Source: Apostichopus japonicus (lineage: Eukaryota > Echinodermata > Holothuroidea > Aspidochirotida > Stichopodidae). Taken from it: DNA of 64,000 bases. The stretch covers positions 32,088,501 through 32,152,500 of the forward strand of contig NC_092568.1 of the NCBI RefSeq assembly GCF_037975245.1, given 5' to 3'. The translations under genes were made by a program, and so were the position numbers. Shown piece by piece: positions 10,832-22,063 of this stretch. A model generated the notes under the pieces. The model saw only the letters and a list, made by a program, of their open reading frames with translations. It was not told the origin of the DNA and ran no database searches. Position 1 is the first letter of the stretch. Every line of letters starts with the position of its first letter.

Positions 10832-11215
10832 GAGGGCGTTGTGGTCAAGTGGTTAAGGCAGTGGACTTGTGATCTAAGGATTACAGGTTCGAGCCCTAGC
10901 CAGATCATTGCGTTGTGTCCTTGGGCAAGGCACTTTATCTCCATTGCCTCTCTTCACCCAGGTGTATAAATGGGGACTTGCGAGATGACTTGTAAATATA
11001 GTTGCGTGCGCAGGTTTGTGGCTGCACCCTATGGGAAGTCCCCCAGGGGACACATGGCTGTGGTGCACTGTGGTGCCCCAGGAGAGATTGTTTGAATTGT
11101 GCACACTTTGGTGTGTAGGTGTGACAAGTTACCAATGACCAGGGTTAAGTACAGCGCAGCGAGACTTTATTGTAAGTTGCGCTATATAAGAACTGTTAAT
11201 TAATAATTATTATTA
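10832..11215 (+). mobile_element. tRNA-derived SINE
   Basis: The head carries pol III boxes: A box-like 'tggtcaagtggttaagg' and B box 'ggttcgagccc' (about 10842-10895). The body has 'gtccttgggcaaggcacttta', a motif I recognise from many animal SINEs. The 3' end 'gcgctatataag' followed by AAT/ATT repeats resembles the tail of L2-like LINEs, which probably mobilised it. 'ttcat' stands on both sides and may be a short target duplication. The minus-strand frames within it are chance. Confidence 0.8.
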
Positions 11216-11229
11216 TTCATTAAGAGTTC

Positions 11230-11480
11230 AACCTGGTTAACCCTCGCTCTGTTTATACCCGGAAGAAAATACAGCGATTTGCCAGGTATCCCATGATGTA
11301 CAGAGTAACCAAGCCATCTTCCTTATCTTACTCCTCAAGCTCTTTTGTAAAAGTTTATTCCTTCAGCAGCTGCTTCATTAGCTAAGATAAGGTAGATAGC
11401 TTTGGTTACTTCGTAGATCCTGCGATACCGGAAAATCGCCTTTTTCCTGGGTATTAAACAAGCGACGGCTAACTAGGTTT
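11230..11480. mobile_element. Foldback (MITE-like) element with imperfect arms of about 100 bp
   Basis: The left arm from 'aacctggttaaccctcgct' to 'ccttatctta' (about 11230-11331) is complementary to the right arm (about 11381-11480) along its whole length, with mismatches and a few small gaps; shared blocks include 'gcgatttnccngg', 'agtaaccaa' and 'ccttatctta'. Only about 50 bases separate the arms. There is no coding capacity. The element lies right after the SINE. Confidence 0.75.
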
Positions 11481-12219
11481 GGACTATGTAATGTTGTGAC
11501 GCAACCAGGAAATAAACCTTTAGAGATGTCTCAACAGTTTCGACTGTCATCATTTTGCATGAATTTTAACATGAAGTGTGATTTTCATTCCTCATTTAAT
11601 TCAACAACTTTCAATTTCAGTTTTGTATTGTTGTGGTGATGAGAGTTTTCCTGGAAGCATTTGGTTTGTATCTGTACTGCATCATATTTTGTTTTTCGTT
11701 TCACTGTCCAAGTTTTGGAAGATAACACTTTACAAATTGTTTTGTCACCATTTTGCAGAAATACTTCTTATAATTCTTTCATAATTCTTTCCAAGGCAGA
11801 GCATTTCTGACAAATTGGGGGGGGGGGGGGGGGATGAGGGGATGGGAACTTCAAAGAAGCAGGCTCATTGACTGGATTGAGAATTACTTACAATACTAGT
11901 AATCATGAATTTATTCTTTATTCTTTTATTTATTCTAATATCTCCTGGTGATTTCAAACTTTGAAAGTAGAAAATTGGATTCTCATCTTGTAGAAAAACA
12001 AAGCATCTTTCTAGTAGTTGGGCAGCTGGGACATTTATAACACTTGTTTGCCACAAACTCACAAAACATACAAAGTTCCAGCAACCAAATGTCGAAAGTG
12101 ACATGTAGGAAATGAATGAAACTTCAGCAGGATGCTAATGTATTTAATATTTATCTTTTTACATACATGTCCAAGAATGAAGTCACTACTGAATGTGTCT
12201 CTCAATGTCCATTTCACAG
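11481..12219 (+). other. Intron 1, 3' end
   Basis: Non-coding sequence with a G run of about 17 near 11817-11833, ending in the acceptor 'atttcacag' before exon 2. Confidence 0.6.
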
Positions 12220-12338
12220 AGACTTGCCAAAGACAGACACAAACGGTCAGCCTCTCTTGGAGTATTGGAGGACAAAAGTCGTTCTCTAGGTCGAGCAGCT
12301 AGTCCGGAAGGAAGACTGTCCCTCCAAGAAGATCTCGG
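12220..12338 (+). CDS. Exon 2 (39 codons plus 2 bases)
   Basis: Acceptor 'atttcacag' and donor 'cgg|gtgagt' bound a phase-0 to phase-2 exon coding RLAKDRHKRSASLGVLEDK and further to SLQEDL. Unlike its neighbours it is rich in Arg, Ser and Gly and is probably a flexible linker. It contains RSAS and RAAS, which fit basophilic kinase sites (RxxS-like). The last Gly codon is completed by the first base of exon 3. It is the first downstream partner for any alternative promoter in intron 1. Confidence 0.85.
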
Positions 12339-12700
12339 GTGAGTTGATGAAAGTGGAAACTGCCTCAATTCCAGATACTGGCTTTAATATTGACCTTTGT
12401 TTTTTGTCTGTATTGGATAGTGCGTGGGTCGATGTTTAAATATTTATGGAAATTTCCATATATATATATAAAGTCTGTTCAAAGTATCTCTTTCGATAAA
12501 GTCTGTTCAAAGTATCTCTTTCGAGATCCGGCTTTAGGAATCACAAATGATTTCGAGTTGGTTAGCATCATGTTTGATCTCAAGAGTAAGGCAAAATATG
12601 TCACCAAAAACAGAACTAGTATTCTTCGATACAGGTGACAAACGCCTACAGTGGAATTACGACCTTCCTTACCGGTTTCAAACCTCTGGACATACAATCA

Positions 12701-12772
12701 GCGTCCATAGCCTAGTGGTTAGGGTGTCCGCATACAGAGCGGAAGGCCCGTGGTTCGAATCCCGGTGGAGGC
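12701..12772 (+). tRNA. tRNA-like sequence (probable pseudo-tRNA), copy 1
   Basis: 72 bases with A box 'tagcctagtgg' and B box 'ggttcgaatcc'. The acceptor arms pair at 6 of 7 positions. The anticodon stem TCCGC/GCGGA is perfect and closes a 7-base loop ATACAGA with T at position 33 and ACA in the anticodon position. The T stem has only 3 of 5 pairs. Embedding in a repeat and the weak T stem argue for a SINE head and against a functional tRNA. Confidence 0.6.
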
Positions 12773-13021
12773 TGAAAGTTTTTTCACTGTTCTTGATTTT
12801 CCAACTCATTACGATTTTCATTTATATGTATTCATTTACCTTTGTCGTTTACCTCCATTGCATATATATATATGATTTCGAGCTGGTTAGCATCATGTTT
12901 GATCTCTAGAGTAAGGCAAAATATGTCACCAAAAACAGAACTAGTATTGTTCGATACAGGTGACAAACGCCTACAGTGGAATTACGACCTTACCGGTTTT
13001 GAACCTTTGGACATACAATCA

Positions 13022-13093
13022 GCGTCCATAGCCTAGTGGTTAGGGTGTCCGCGTACAGAGCGGGAGGCCCGTGGTTCGAATCCCGGTGGAGGC
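13022..13093 (+). tRNA. tRNA-like sequence (probable pseudo-tRNA), copy 2
   Basis: Differs from copy 1 by two substitutions: the loop becomes GTACAGA and the anticodon stem TCCGC/GCGGG has a T-G pair. It has the same A and B boxes and length. Confidence 0.6.
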
Positions 13094-13309
13094 TCAAAGT
13101 TTTTTCACTGTTCTTGATTTTCCAACTCATTACGATTTTCATATATATATATATATATATATGATTTCGAGTTGGTTAGCATCATGTTGATCTCTAGAGT
13201 AAGGCAAAATATGTCACCAAAAACAGAACTAGTATTGTTTGATACAGGTGACAAACGCCTACAGTGGAATTACGACCTTACCGGTTTCGAACCTCTGGAC
13301 ATACAATCA

Positions 13310-13381
13310 GCGTCCATAGCCTAGTGGTTAGGGTGTCCGCGTACAGAGCGGGAGGCCCGTGGTTCGAATCCCGGTGGAGGC
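13310..13381 (+). tRNA. tRNA-like sequence (probable pseudo-tRNA), copy 3
   Basis: Matches copy 2 across all 72 bases as far as I can read it. It is followed by 'agaaagtattttcactgttc' and an (AT)n tract. Confidence 0.6.
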
Positions 13382-15401
13382 AGAAAGTATTTTCACTGTT
13401 CTTGATTTTCCAACTCATTACGATTTTCATATATATATATATATATATATATATTCAAACCTCAGGACATACAATCAGGGTCCATTTTCCAACTCATTAC
13501 GTTTTCAATTATATATATTCATTTCACTTTGTTGTTTACCTCCATTTCATTAACAAAAGTCTGTTCAAAGTATCTCTTTCGATAAAGTCTGTTCAAAGTA
13601 TCTCTTTCGAGATCCGGCTTTAGGAATCACGAATGACTTCCAGTTGGTTAGAATAATGTTTGATCTCTAGAGTAAGGCAAATATGTCACCAAAACAGAAC
13701 TGGTATTGTTCGATACAGGTGACAAACGCCTACAGTGGAATTACGACCTTCCTTACCTTCATTGTTACTTGATCACAAACCTCCCCATGGTGGGGACAAG
13801 CCGCAATGCAAGTCTGATACGGGTTGTAGTGTAATGTGTAAATTCATGACCTTGCAAAAAGTACATTGTGCCTGTTCTGTGAACCATGATCAGATGCATG
13901 CTTCAAATTTTTGCCGATCAAGCAAAATGTGAAAACAATTGGCAAGTAGCTGTCGCTGAAAACGAACCACTCTTAACAAAACTGTTTTTCTCAGATATTT
14001 CCCCTTTATTAAAGTTCAGTTTATGATAAATTTAATGATGTTTTCAAAAGATTCTATTAAACTGATTCTTAGCAATGAAAAGTTTACTCTGAATATCAGA
14101 CAAATAGTGCATGCTACGGTGAGTGACTCTTTGAAAAAATTTCAATTCAAAAATTTATAGGAGGGATTAAGAAAATAAATTGTTGGAAAGACTTATCATG
14201 ATTTGAAGGAAAGCCATGTCTCAAGTTTTCTAAAAAATATATATATATATTTATACATATTTTTTTGGCAACAAGAAGCGAGATTATAAAAATGATGTCA
14301 GATGCATTATCCTCTATGTAAAAGAAATTACCTAATACACTCAAGATAAAGTTTAAAGTATGAAAAAAGTACCAAAGACCAAAAGTCTTACCTTATTTAT
14401 GTAAAACTATGTTACTATGACAATGATTTGCCATGATTACCCTCTTGGTCACAAAAATATGTTTTTTTTTGTCTGCAAATTTAGTATTTTCCACATTTCA
14501 AAATTTTATAGTATCATGATGAGCATTCCATGGAAAGACCCAGATATAATAAAGATTTCTAGTTATCATTTTATTAATCTCAAACATCTAATGACTGATA
14601 GCACTAGAAATAAACAAAATGTTGCAAACTTTCATTTGCAGATGTAATGAGACATAAAAACCTGGTAAACTTAAATCTTGCAATCTTTGCTTGTATTTCA
14701 TTTGCATATGCAGCCTATTGATGCAGTGATTGTTTGATCAATCGTACATATCATATGTCACCATATTGTTCATTATTATCCATGTGAAGAATTATTGGAT
14801 AATAGAGCACATTTAGGTTAAGCTTTGGAAAGTACCTTATATGTCACTTTTTGATGTACCTGAGGAAACAGCAGTTAAGGTCTCACTTAAAAGCTTAAAA
14901 GCCAAAGATGAAGAACAAAATGATACCCAATGTAGCTACTTTAGTTTCCTTCCACCATCCCTTAGGAAACAATGTCTTTAAATATTCTCTAAAACTTAAC
15001 TTGACATATTGTCTCTTTCAATGTCCTTAACGTAAGGAGAAATGTTCATTTCATTTCACAGAAGTTGGCACAAATTTTGAAGGAATTGTTCTTCAACATT
15101 TCCTACAAGCTGTTCACTCCCTGCTCCAATCTCTAACCACAGAAAAGGAATGGTTATAAAATGAAGTGCATTATTTTGTAAGACTTCCAGGAAACATGAA
15201 TATTCATTTTGATTATGGTCGGCAAGTCTTAGAGAGTACTACAATCATACGGAATCATGTAGAATTTAAACCTTTAAACCAATTTTTCTCTGTGTTATCA
15301 TAGAAATGGAGTTATATAAATTTTCAAGAAAGTAAAGTCTGTTTAACATCTGCTTCTGGTTTAGTCTTATTGTTTTTTTAAATTTGCATATTTTATTGCA
15401 G

Positions 15402-15609
15402 CGCCACACAAGCAAGATGGAGCGAATTCCAACAAAGGTTGAAATCACACATCGGCAGAGTCGAAGAAGTCGTCACAGACCACAAGTCTCTGAAGGAAAA
15501 GTCTGAAGATCTCGCAGAATGGTTGGCAGAGCGGGAACAAGACCTCGTCAACGAAGAATACGTTAGTCCAGTAGTGGATGGTGTGTATCACCAGATTCAT
15601 CGACTACAG
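15402..15609 (+). CDS. Exon 3: start of the spectrin-repeat region
   Basis: One base completes the Gly codon of exon 2, then 69 codons follow to the donor 'cag|gtaagg' (phase 0). It encodes ATQARWSEFQQRL near the start and DLAEWLAEREQDL around residues 37-49. These Trp-bearing helices are typical of helix A positions in spectrin repeats. Together with exon 4 it makes one and a part repeats. Confidence 0.92.
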
Positions 15610-17021
15610 GTAAGGAATTAAACCTCGGTTATTAGAGGGAGACATTACATATAAATGAAATAGTCTTTGAGAGAAACAGAGGTTTTAAATTGTTGGAAGA
15701 GTTTACAAAGCAGGAGTTGTAGAGTGATCAACACTCCATATATTTGGAAGAAAATGGCATCAACAGCTGATTATGGCTGAATCTTTCACCAACTTTGATC
15801 TCTACTCTTCTAATATTGAAACAATGGTCACTAGGTGTTGTTTGCTGTGGATGTAAAGACCTGTGTCGGGCAAGTCCAAGCTTATCTGCACATTTGTATG
15901 GGACATACAGAGCCTTTTAAGTGCTGTGTTTTTAGGGTTAAAAAGCTTTTCACAAGTTTAAGTATTACTTAGTTGATTATTGTTATGGACAACTTTTTGT
16001 GCAAATTTGAGCTTCCTTTACCATTAATTAACGATTTGGGGCTAAGTTATATGAGCATGGTTAGGTAAGGGACCAGAGAAAATGACAATTATTGCTACAA
16101 AGCATTCATGGTGGGCTTTCTCTGAAAGTTTTCTTCAAGTCAGCTGTTAACGATACCAGTGATAGATAGATTACTCGTAGACATAAATACATGTAAAGGT
16201 TTACAACAAAATCCTACTATTTGCATTGTGGTGTTATCTTGTAAAAAAAAAGTGTTTTGTATGGGACATGTCTCATTTGGGTTATTTGGCAACATTATAG
16301 AGTAACAATTTAATTATGGATAATTATCAAAATTAAACTCCTTCGGTGTAGTAATGCTTATCTATGGTTATTACATCTAATCCAAAGATTAAATATGAAC
16401 ACTAACTTAATAATTAAATCATAATTAGCAAATTTTTTAATTACATACTTCTAGACTAAGGTTTAACTATGTCATATACATTTTCTAAAATTGTGACTCC
16501 AAACAACTTCTATGATCGTGAATTAGTTTCTTTATGTCCACATTACAAATCATTCATATAAAATAAATAAAAATTACACATATTAAATTTACACATAACT
16601 CAATACAATTATGTAATCAACACAGCTACAATTCATTGTACAATACTGCAATGGACTGTTCAAGCTCTAGAACAATAAAATTGTAACATACATGTTCCGA
16701 AGGTTAAGGTGACAAACATTTGGTGTTGTAGAGAATGATCAACAAAGTTTGGCATTTAACAATTAGAAAACATGAAAGATGACATGATCACGCGGATCAG
16801 AAACTAAGTACTCAATGAGAAAATAATGCTCTTTAAAAATTTAATTTATGTTTTGACGTAATCGAAGCATTAAAAGTGGAACATCCTGAAAAGTCAAAAA
16901 TTGCTTAATGCTTGAGGAATATTCAGTAAAGTGTACAATATGGCAAGAGTCCCAAGACATTGAAAAAATGTTCTTTTGTTTACTCGATAATGTTCATACC
17001 AGCAGGGAATATGTGGCTCTC
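15610..17021 (+). other. Intron 3, first part
   Basis: AT-rich intron sequence with no feature that I can support. Confidence 0.6.
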
Positions 17022-17274
17022 ACGGTTGTTGATGTCACGGTTGTTGATGTCACGGTTGTTGATGTCACGGTTGTTGATGTCACGGTTGTTGATGTCACGG
17101 TTGTTGATGTCACGGTTGTTGATGTCACGGTTGTTGATGTCACGGTTGTTGATGTCACGGTTGTTGATGTCACGGTTGTTGATGTCACGGTTGTTGATGT
17201 CACGGTTGTTGATGTCACGGTTGTTGATGTCACGGTTGTTGATTTCACAGTTGTTGATGTCACAGTTGTTGATG
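17022..17274. repeat. 15-bp minisatellite, about 17 copies
   Basis: The unit 'gttgatgtcacggtt' (any register) repeats about 17 times, perfectly up to about 17240 and then with single changes. Because 15 is a multiple of 3 and the unit has no stop in several frames, it gives long artificial frames (TVVDV, TSTTV, INNRD) on both strands. A short 'aaacataaac' run follows near 17340. Confidence 0.95.
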
Positions 17275-19770
17275 ACAGGTGTTTCCAGTACTTTAATTAC
17301 TGCACCAATCTCAACTGTACACTCTTGTTCACTAAACATTAACATAAACACAAACATAAACATAAACACTAAACATAATAAACTGTTATTGTGCATCTAC
17401 AAAAGCCATTTTTATGTATTTTACTTTCATTACACCTGATGGGTCCTTCCTAGTCACTTGTACAACAAATGTTAGGAAATAGGGGGTTCCCTCAAAATTC
17501 AAGATCTACTGTTGAGATGACAAAATCTCCAACTTTTATCACTGACAATCTCATTCATAGTACTTCTTACGTCATTACTTGCAGCATTTGGATTTTTGCA
17601 TAAATATATTACAGATTATGTGCAGTCTCAGAGCATCAGGCTGGTCAAGCAAAGTAGTATTTTACATGAATAGGGCTAAGTGTTTATACTCATAAAATTG
17701 TATGTTATTGTACCTTGCTTTTTTTCTGTTCCTTTCGGTGAATGGGTGGGGCTGGGGAAGGGGGAGGTAGACTTACACTGCAAGTTTTACTGAGCAGAGT
17801 AGATGTTGCATCTTGACTCACATTGGACACATTTCTAAATGTGTGCTACCCACAACAAACAAATTTGTCCGGTGTTACTATACAAACAGTATGATGATGT
17901 CCCATACGAAACGCATTTGTCTTATACGTAACAAAAACTTGATTGATTATATAACTTAAACAAAATATTTTAGTTTAGTATAATTATCGTATTTATGACT
18001 GGTGGTACATAAAATTAGAGGTTTTGAAAATTTGAAAATGCTGTTAATTCTGGCTGCAAATTAATTCACATACAAATTTTCCAATACGATACACTAATTA
18101 TAGAAATTTGGCAATATGCCATGCCAACATTACATATATTTAAAAAAAAAAATTAACTTGAAAAAGTAACTTCAGAATTTTAGCTTCAACGATTTAAGAA
18201 TTAATTGGTTAAAATTTAGAAGAAGTTTGAACATCTCTGAAGAGGTAAATAACCGTGATGAATAAATATGAAATCACATTGACCCATTATTCCTCAAGAA
18301 GGATACAGCTAACCGCAACGAGTTTCCATTGTCCAGCCAGTCTTTTAGATGACTTCTTGATTTTCCCTTCTTAAATATCTCACTTGTTATGAATCTTTGT
18401 TTGAAAATAATATAGTTTTATGTTCTATTGTTTGATTCAAAGAAATTCCTTCAGACGAGCTGGAACATATAGAGATATTTCAACAGCCAACTATTACTGC
18501 TTTTTGTTTTGTTTTGTACTTCAAACAAAAAATAATTTCTATTTTCCCATCGTTTCATTTCTTTTGAGAGAAGTAATTGATACTCGCCACTAGCCTATCT
18601 ATGGTAATACAAAGCGAAACTCTGGCGATGAACTATCGCCGTAAAAGGGTTGAAACGGACGTTCACAATGGCATGAGAGTGAAAGCTCAGGTTCCGGTGA
18701 ATTATATCTGCAAAGAATAAAGTATAGAATAAAACTTGGCAAGAATCTGTCATTTGAAAAACACTGAAAATTAAAAATAGATTAAGAAAAAAGCATAGCA
18801 ACTTTAGAAACTAGTTCGCCCTCGCAGGCATCTGTAATATGATAGCCTGTATGAACTTTCATGTTCAATGAAGTATTTGGCAAGTGTTTTGTTTCTTAAT
18901 TTCCAAGAATTCTGGTATAATTTCACTTTCTTCATGCAATGTTATATCTGTGTGTGATAAACATATCTTTACTTGCCTTTCTTATATTCTGTACCTGCTG
19001 TTCCTTCATACACCCCCTTCTTACTCCACAATGCCCCCCCCCCCCACCCCATCCTCTTCTTCTCCTTCCATGGTGAAAAAGCAACCATATTAACAATCTC
19101 ACCCAGTAAATGCTTGGAGAATTCTATTCTGGTATGACACCATGTTCTGTGTCATGAAGTGCAGATGTTTCCTTTTTTGGTTCATAGATAATGGCAAATT
19201 CTGACATTTTATTAAGTTACAAATGTTTGTTACTTGGTTGGTACCCCTAGACTATTATACAAAGAATTCAACCGGTTTCCATAGTGTATTTTCTTTCAAT
19301 TAGTCAGTTCAACAATCAGAAAATACATAATTAACTCTATAATGTTGCATTTGTTGTGCTGAAAATATTTCCTCAATTTCAAAGAGTTTTGTTTTGCATT
19401 CAAACTCAATACATGTTAAAATGGCTTTCATACAATATCAGATAGTTTTGTAATATATTCTGTAGACTAATTGTTCCATCCATGCAAGCTTGCAACTTTA
19501 CAAATACACAATGAATTAAATGTGTCATTTCTTGCACGTTGTCTGAAGAAAAGGGGAGGGGTGGGGGTGGGACAGAAAATAACATCATTATGTATTAGCC
19601 CCCATAAAAACATTAATGAAAAATATTTTGAAAGTTGTATTCCTTTTTTGAAACAAACCATCTACACTTGATTTTAGAACGTTACTTTAAACTTGTCACC
19701 TATGTTTCTTTTGGGTAGGTGCTACCATTTCTTTATCAAACCATTTGCGATTTTACTTTCTTTTGTATAG
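17275..19770 (+). other. Intron 3, second part
   Basis: About 2.5 kb of AT-rich sequence with a C run near 19032-19045 and a G-rich patch near 19554-19571. No gene or mobile element is recognised. It ends in 'cttttgtatag'. Confidence 0.55.
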
Positions 19771-19974
19771 GATGTGACTGATGGTTTACAAAGCAGAAGA
19801 GCTACTTTTGGAAGAATTTGTGAAGATGGAGATAAGATTCTGGCTGAGCTATCTTCAAAAGAGAGAAGTGAATTGAAAGAGGTCTTGAAAAACATTGAGA
19901 AACAACTGCATAGATTAGATCCTATCATCAAGGAAAGATCTCAAGTTTTGCACTCTGCTCTAACTGAAAGAATG
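19771..19974 (+). CDS. Exon 4: spectrin repeat helices B-C
   Basis: 68 codons, phase 0 at both ends, donor 'atg|gtaaga'. The protein starts DVTDGLQSRRATFGR and ends LHSALTERM. Continuous heptads (LKEVLKNIEKQLHRL) and a final SALTERM-type turn fit helices B and C of a spectrin repeat, with the next helix A starting in exon 5. Confidence 0.92.
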
Positions 19975-20709
19975 GTAAGAGCTCCAGAATGTGTGCCCCT
20001 GTTTGGACTAACTTATGATGTGTGTGTGTGCTTTGGAGGTAGGATAAGTGGGGTGGGGTGGGGGTGGGGATGTTGTGGGTTGTGTGGACCTATCTGAACT
20101 GGCTTGTGATGTGGGTATTGTATTATATTTCAATTCTCCAGGGGGTGAGGAAGGAGTTGGAGAGGATGCATTAGGGATGAACAAAGCTGAAAAATTGATA
20201 AATCTGTCACAATAATTTCTTAGTTTATCATATTCAATGCCCCTGTTTGGACTAACTTATGATGTGTGTGTGTGCCTTGGTGTAGGATGAGGGAGTGGGG
20301 ATGTTGTGGGTTGTGTGGACCTATCTGAACTGGCTTGTGATGTGGGTATTGTATTATATTTCAATTCTCCAGGGGGTGGGGAAGGAGTTGGAGAGGTTGC
20401 ATTAGGGATGAACAAAGCTGAACAATTGATAAATCTGTCACAATAATTTTTATAGTTTATCATATTCAGCAGGTTTGTGAGTGATTCTGTACTTTTAAGC
20501 AGGGCTCATTTGGAAATGCTAACTAATATCGATTCTATAGCAAAGCTTTATACTAGTACTTACAGTTAGAGCCTTGTATTCATACTCTAACTCACAACAC
20601 AATGAACACTATTTGTAGTGATACTCAAGCTGCTTGTACTTGCACTACAAGTGTGGTGTTTTAGTGGGTACTTGTAACAGTTAATATTTTATCATATTAT
20701 ATTTTCCAG
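19975..20709 (+). repeat. Intron 4 with a 243-bp direct tandem duplication
   Basis: The stretch from about 19995 ('tgcccctgtttggactaact') to about 20237 recurs from about 20238 to 20470 with few changes, including TG-rich, G-rich and 'caattctccagggggtg' blocks. Remaining intron sequence shows nothing. The high similarity suggests a recent duplication. Confidence 0.9.
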
Positions 20710-20829
20710 GAATTTTGGAAGATGTATGTAAAGTGCAACAAATGGATCACGGAGACAGAGCAAGCAGACCATCCATCGGATCCTGCACTAGAAGTATCAG
20801 ATTTAATCAAACAAATCTTTGAAGTTAAG
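20710..20829 (+). CDS. Exon 5: spectrin repeat helix A
   Basis: 40 codons, phase 0, acceptor 'attttccag', donor 'aag|gtacat' (weaker than consensus). It encodes EFWKMYVKCNKWITETEQ, the F..V..C..WI.E spacing of a spectrin helix A, then a short linker (HPSDPALEV) and the start of helix B. Confidence 0.9.
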
Positions 20830-21441
20830 GTACATCTCGGTTACTCTTATATGATTTGCTTAAATTGTTATTGCTATTTCAGAAACGTCCTGGTATTTGT
20901 GTTTATATTGTCAATGTGTGAGGTATCTCCTATGCAAATACACGGACACAATTTTTAAAACATCTTGTTAGTTTGTACCATTAGATGTTTGATACCTATA
21001 CAAAGTCTGTCTCTTCTAACAGAAAATACTATGCTGAGCCAATATCACTTTCAGATGGGAATGTAAAGAAAGTTTTGGCTAGAACAAAATTTTTTTTGCT
21101 CAAAATAATGAACCGTAAAATTTTGTCAGGTGTTATTTTCTTGACAGACAATTAAACTAATTTTTCTCTTTTTTATAGTGTGAAAGCAAAAAAAATGCTG
21201 AACTGTACATTAGTTTGATGAGTAACGATGTACTCAATCCAGTTAGATTTGTTTTAATGGATGTTTAATGTTATTAAATGACACGCATGTTGCACCTTGC
21301 ATAGCAGTTAAAATAGTTAGATTCTGCATTCAGACACTTCTCTGAATTTTCTGCACTTGTTTGGCAGTTTGTCTTTGTCCAATTAATATGTTAAACGAAG
21401 GGGGCAAAAAATAATTTAAAAAAGTGTTAGTGAACTGCTAA
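20830..21441 (+). other. Intron 5, first part
   Basis: AT-rich intron sequence with nothing notable up to the inverted-repeat element. Confidence 0.6.
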
Positions 21442-22060
21442 AAGCAGCATTTTGCGTCCTATTCTATGGTTTTTCTCAACCTCACTGATTCCACGATGCC
21501 ATAACGACATACATAACTAGCTTATCTATTCAAATCTTACTTCTGGCATAAAATTCCAAAAATTTGCAACTTTCAACTCTGTTTTTCTCGAAGATATTTT
21601 CCATTAGGATCCAAATAAACCTCGCCCATAATAAGAATATTTAAAAGCTACGAACGTCATTGGCCAATACGTAGTACAACACCATGCTTGAGTTGTGTAG
21701 ATTGTCTATGGCCATTGTACCAGGGAGCTGTAAGAGTCCAGCTCGCTGGTTGTACCAAGTTACCAACTCGACGTTTGGAATCTATTTTTAGCAACGGCTC
21801 ATAACTTAACCTGCATCTCTGATTGGTTGAATTCAAACTAGTGAGTTGGGGGAGCTGTATGCGATTAATATTAAATGTGTAATTTGTCGGAGGACTCTTT
21901 TCTCATCTGCAAATGTCCTTAATTACTCACCAATTAACGCTTTTGGCAGGGAAAAAACTCAGCTAATATCGTATTTTGCTGTTTTGTGATTGATATATGT
22001 AAAAAACTTGATCAACTTGTCAAAAAAGTGGAAACGGCAACAAAACGCAAAATGCTGCTT
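21442..22060. mobile_element. MITE-like element of about 620 bp with perfect terminal inverted repeats
   Basis: The ends AAGCAGCATTTTGCGT (21442-21457) and ACGCAAAATGCTGCTT (22045-22060) are perfect inverted repeats of 16 bp. TAA flanks both ends (21439-21441 and 22061-22063) and fits a 3-bp TWA target duplication as made by PIF/Harbinger transposons; reading a TA duplication would suggest a mariner relative instead. It has no coding capacity, so it is a non-autonomous copy. The interior is less AT-rich than the intron around it. Confidence 0.75.
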
Positions 22061-22063
22061 TAA

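Larger units (their letters stand above)
12470..13756. repeat. Tandem array of tRNA-containing repeat units
   Basis: A unit of about 290-325 bp starting 'gatttcgagttggttagcat' occurs at 12549, 12874 and 13163, with a partial copy at 13635. Each full unit has 'tatgtcaccaaaaacagaac', a 72-base tRNA-like part, 'tcttgattttccaactcatt' and an (AT)n tail. The whole block is bracketed by 'aaagtctgttcaaagtatct' doublets near 12472 and 13556. It looks like a tRNA-derived SINE or tRNA-bearing repeat that was tandemly duplicated after insertion. Confidence 0.85.
12339..15401 (+). other. Intron 2
   Basis: The 5' half carries the tRNA-like repeat array (described separately). From 13757 to 15401 it is AT-rich sequence with no supported feature, ending in the acceptor 'ttttattgcag'. 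Confidence 0.6.

Noticed and set aside
10874-11135. Minus-strand frames in the SINE
   Set aside because: Chance frames in a tRNA-derived non-coding element.
12701-13381. Functional tRNA genes
   Set aside because: The T stem has mismatches, the ACA anticodon would be unusual, and the sequences are parts of a larger repeat.
17022-17274. Array of CRE-like sites (TGATGTCA differs from TGACGTCA by one base)
   Set aside because: The match is a by-product of the repeat unit and there is no promoter evidence nearby.
16908-17439. Overlapping frames of 89-159 residues through the 15-bp minisatellite
   Set aside because: Open only because the unit is a multiple of three without stops; composition is pure repeat.
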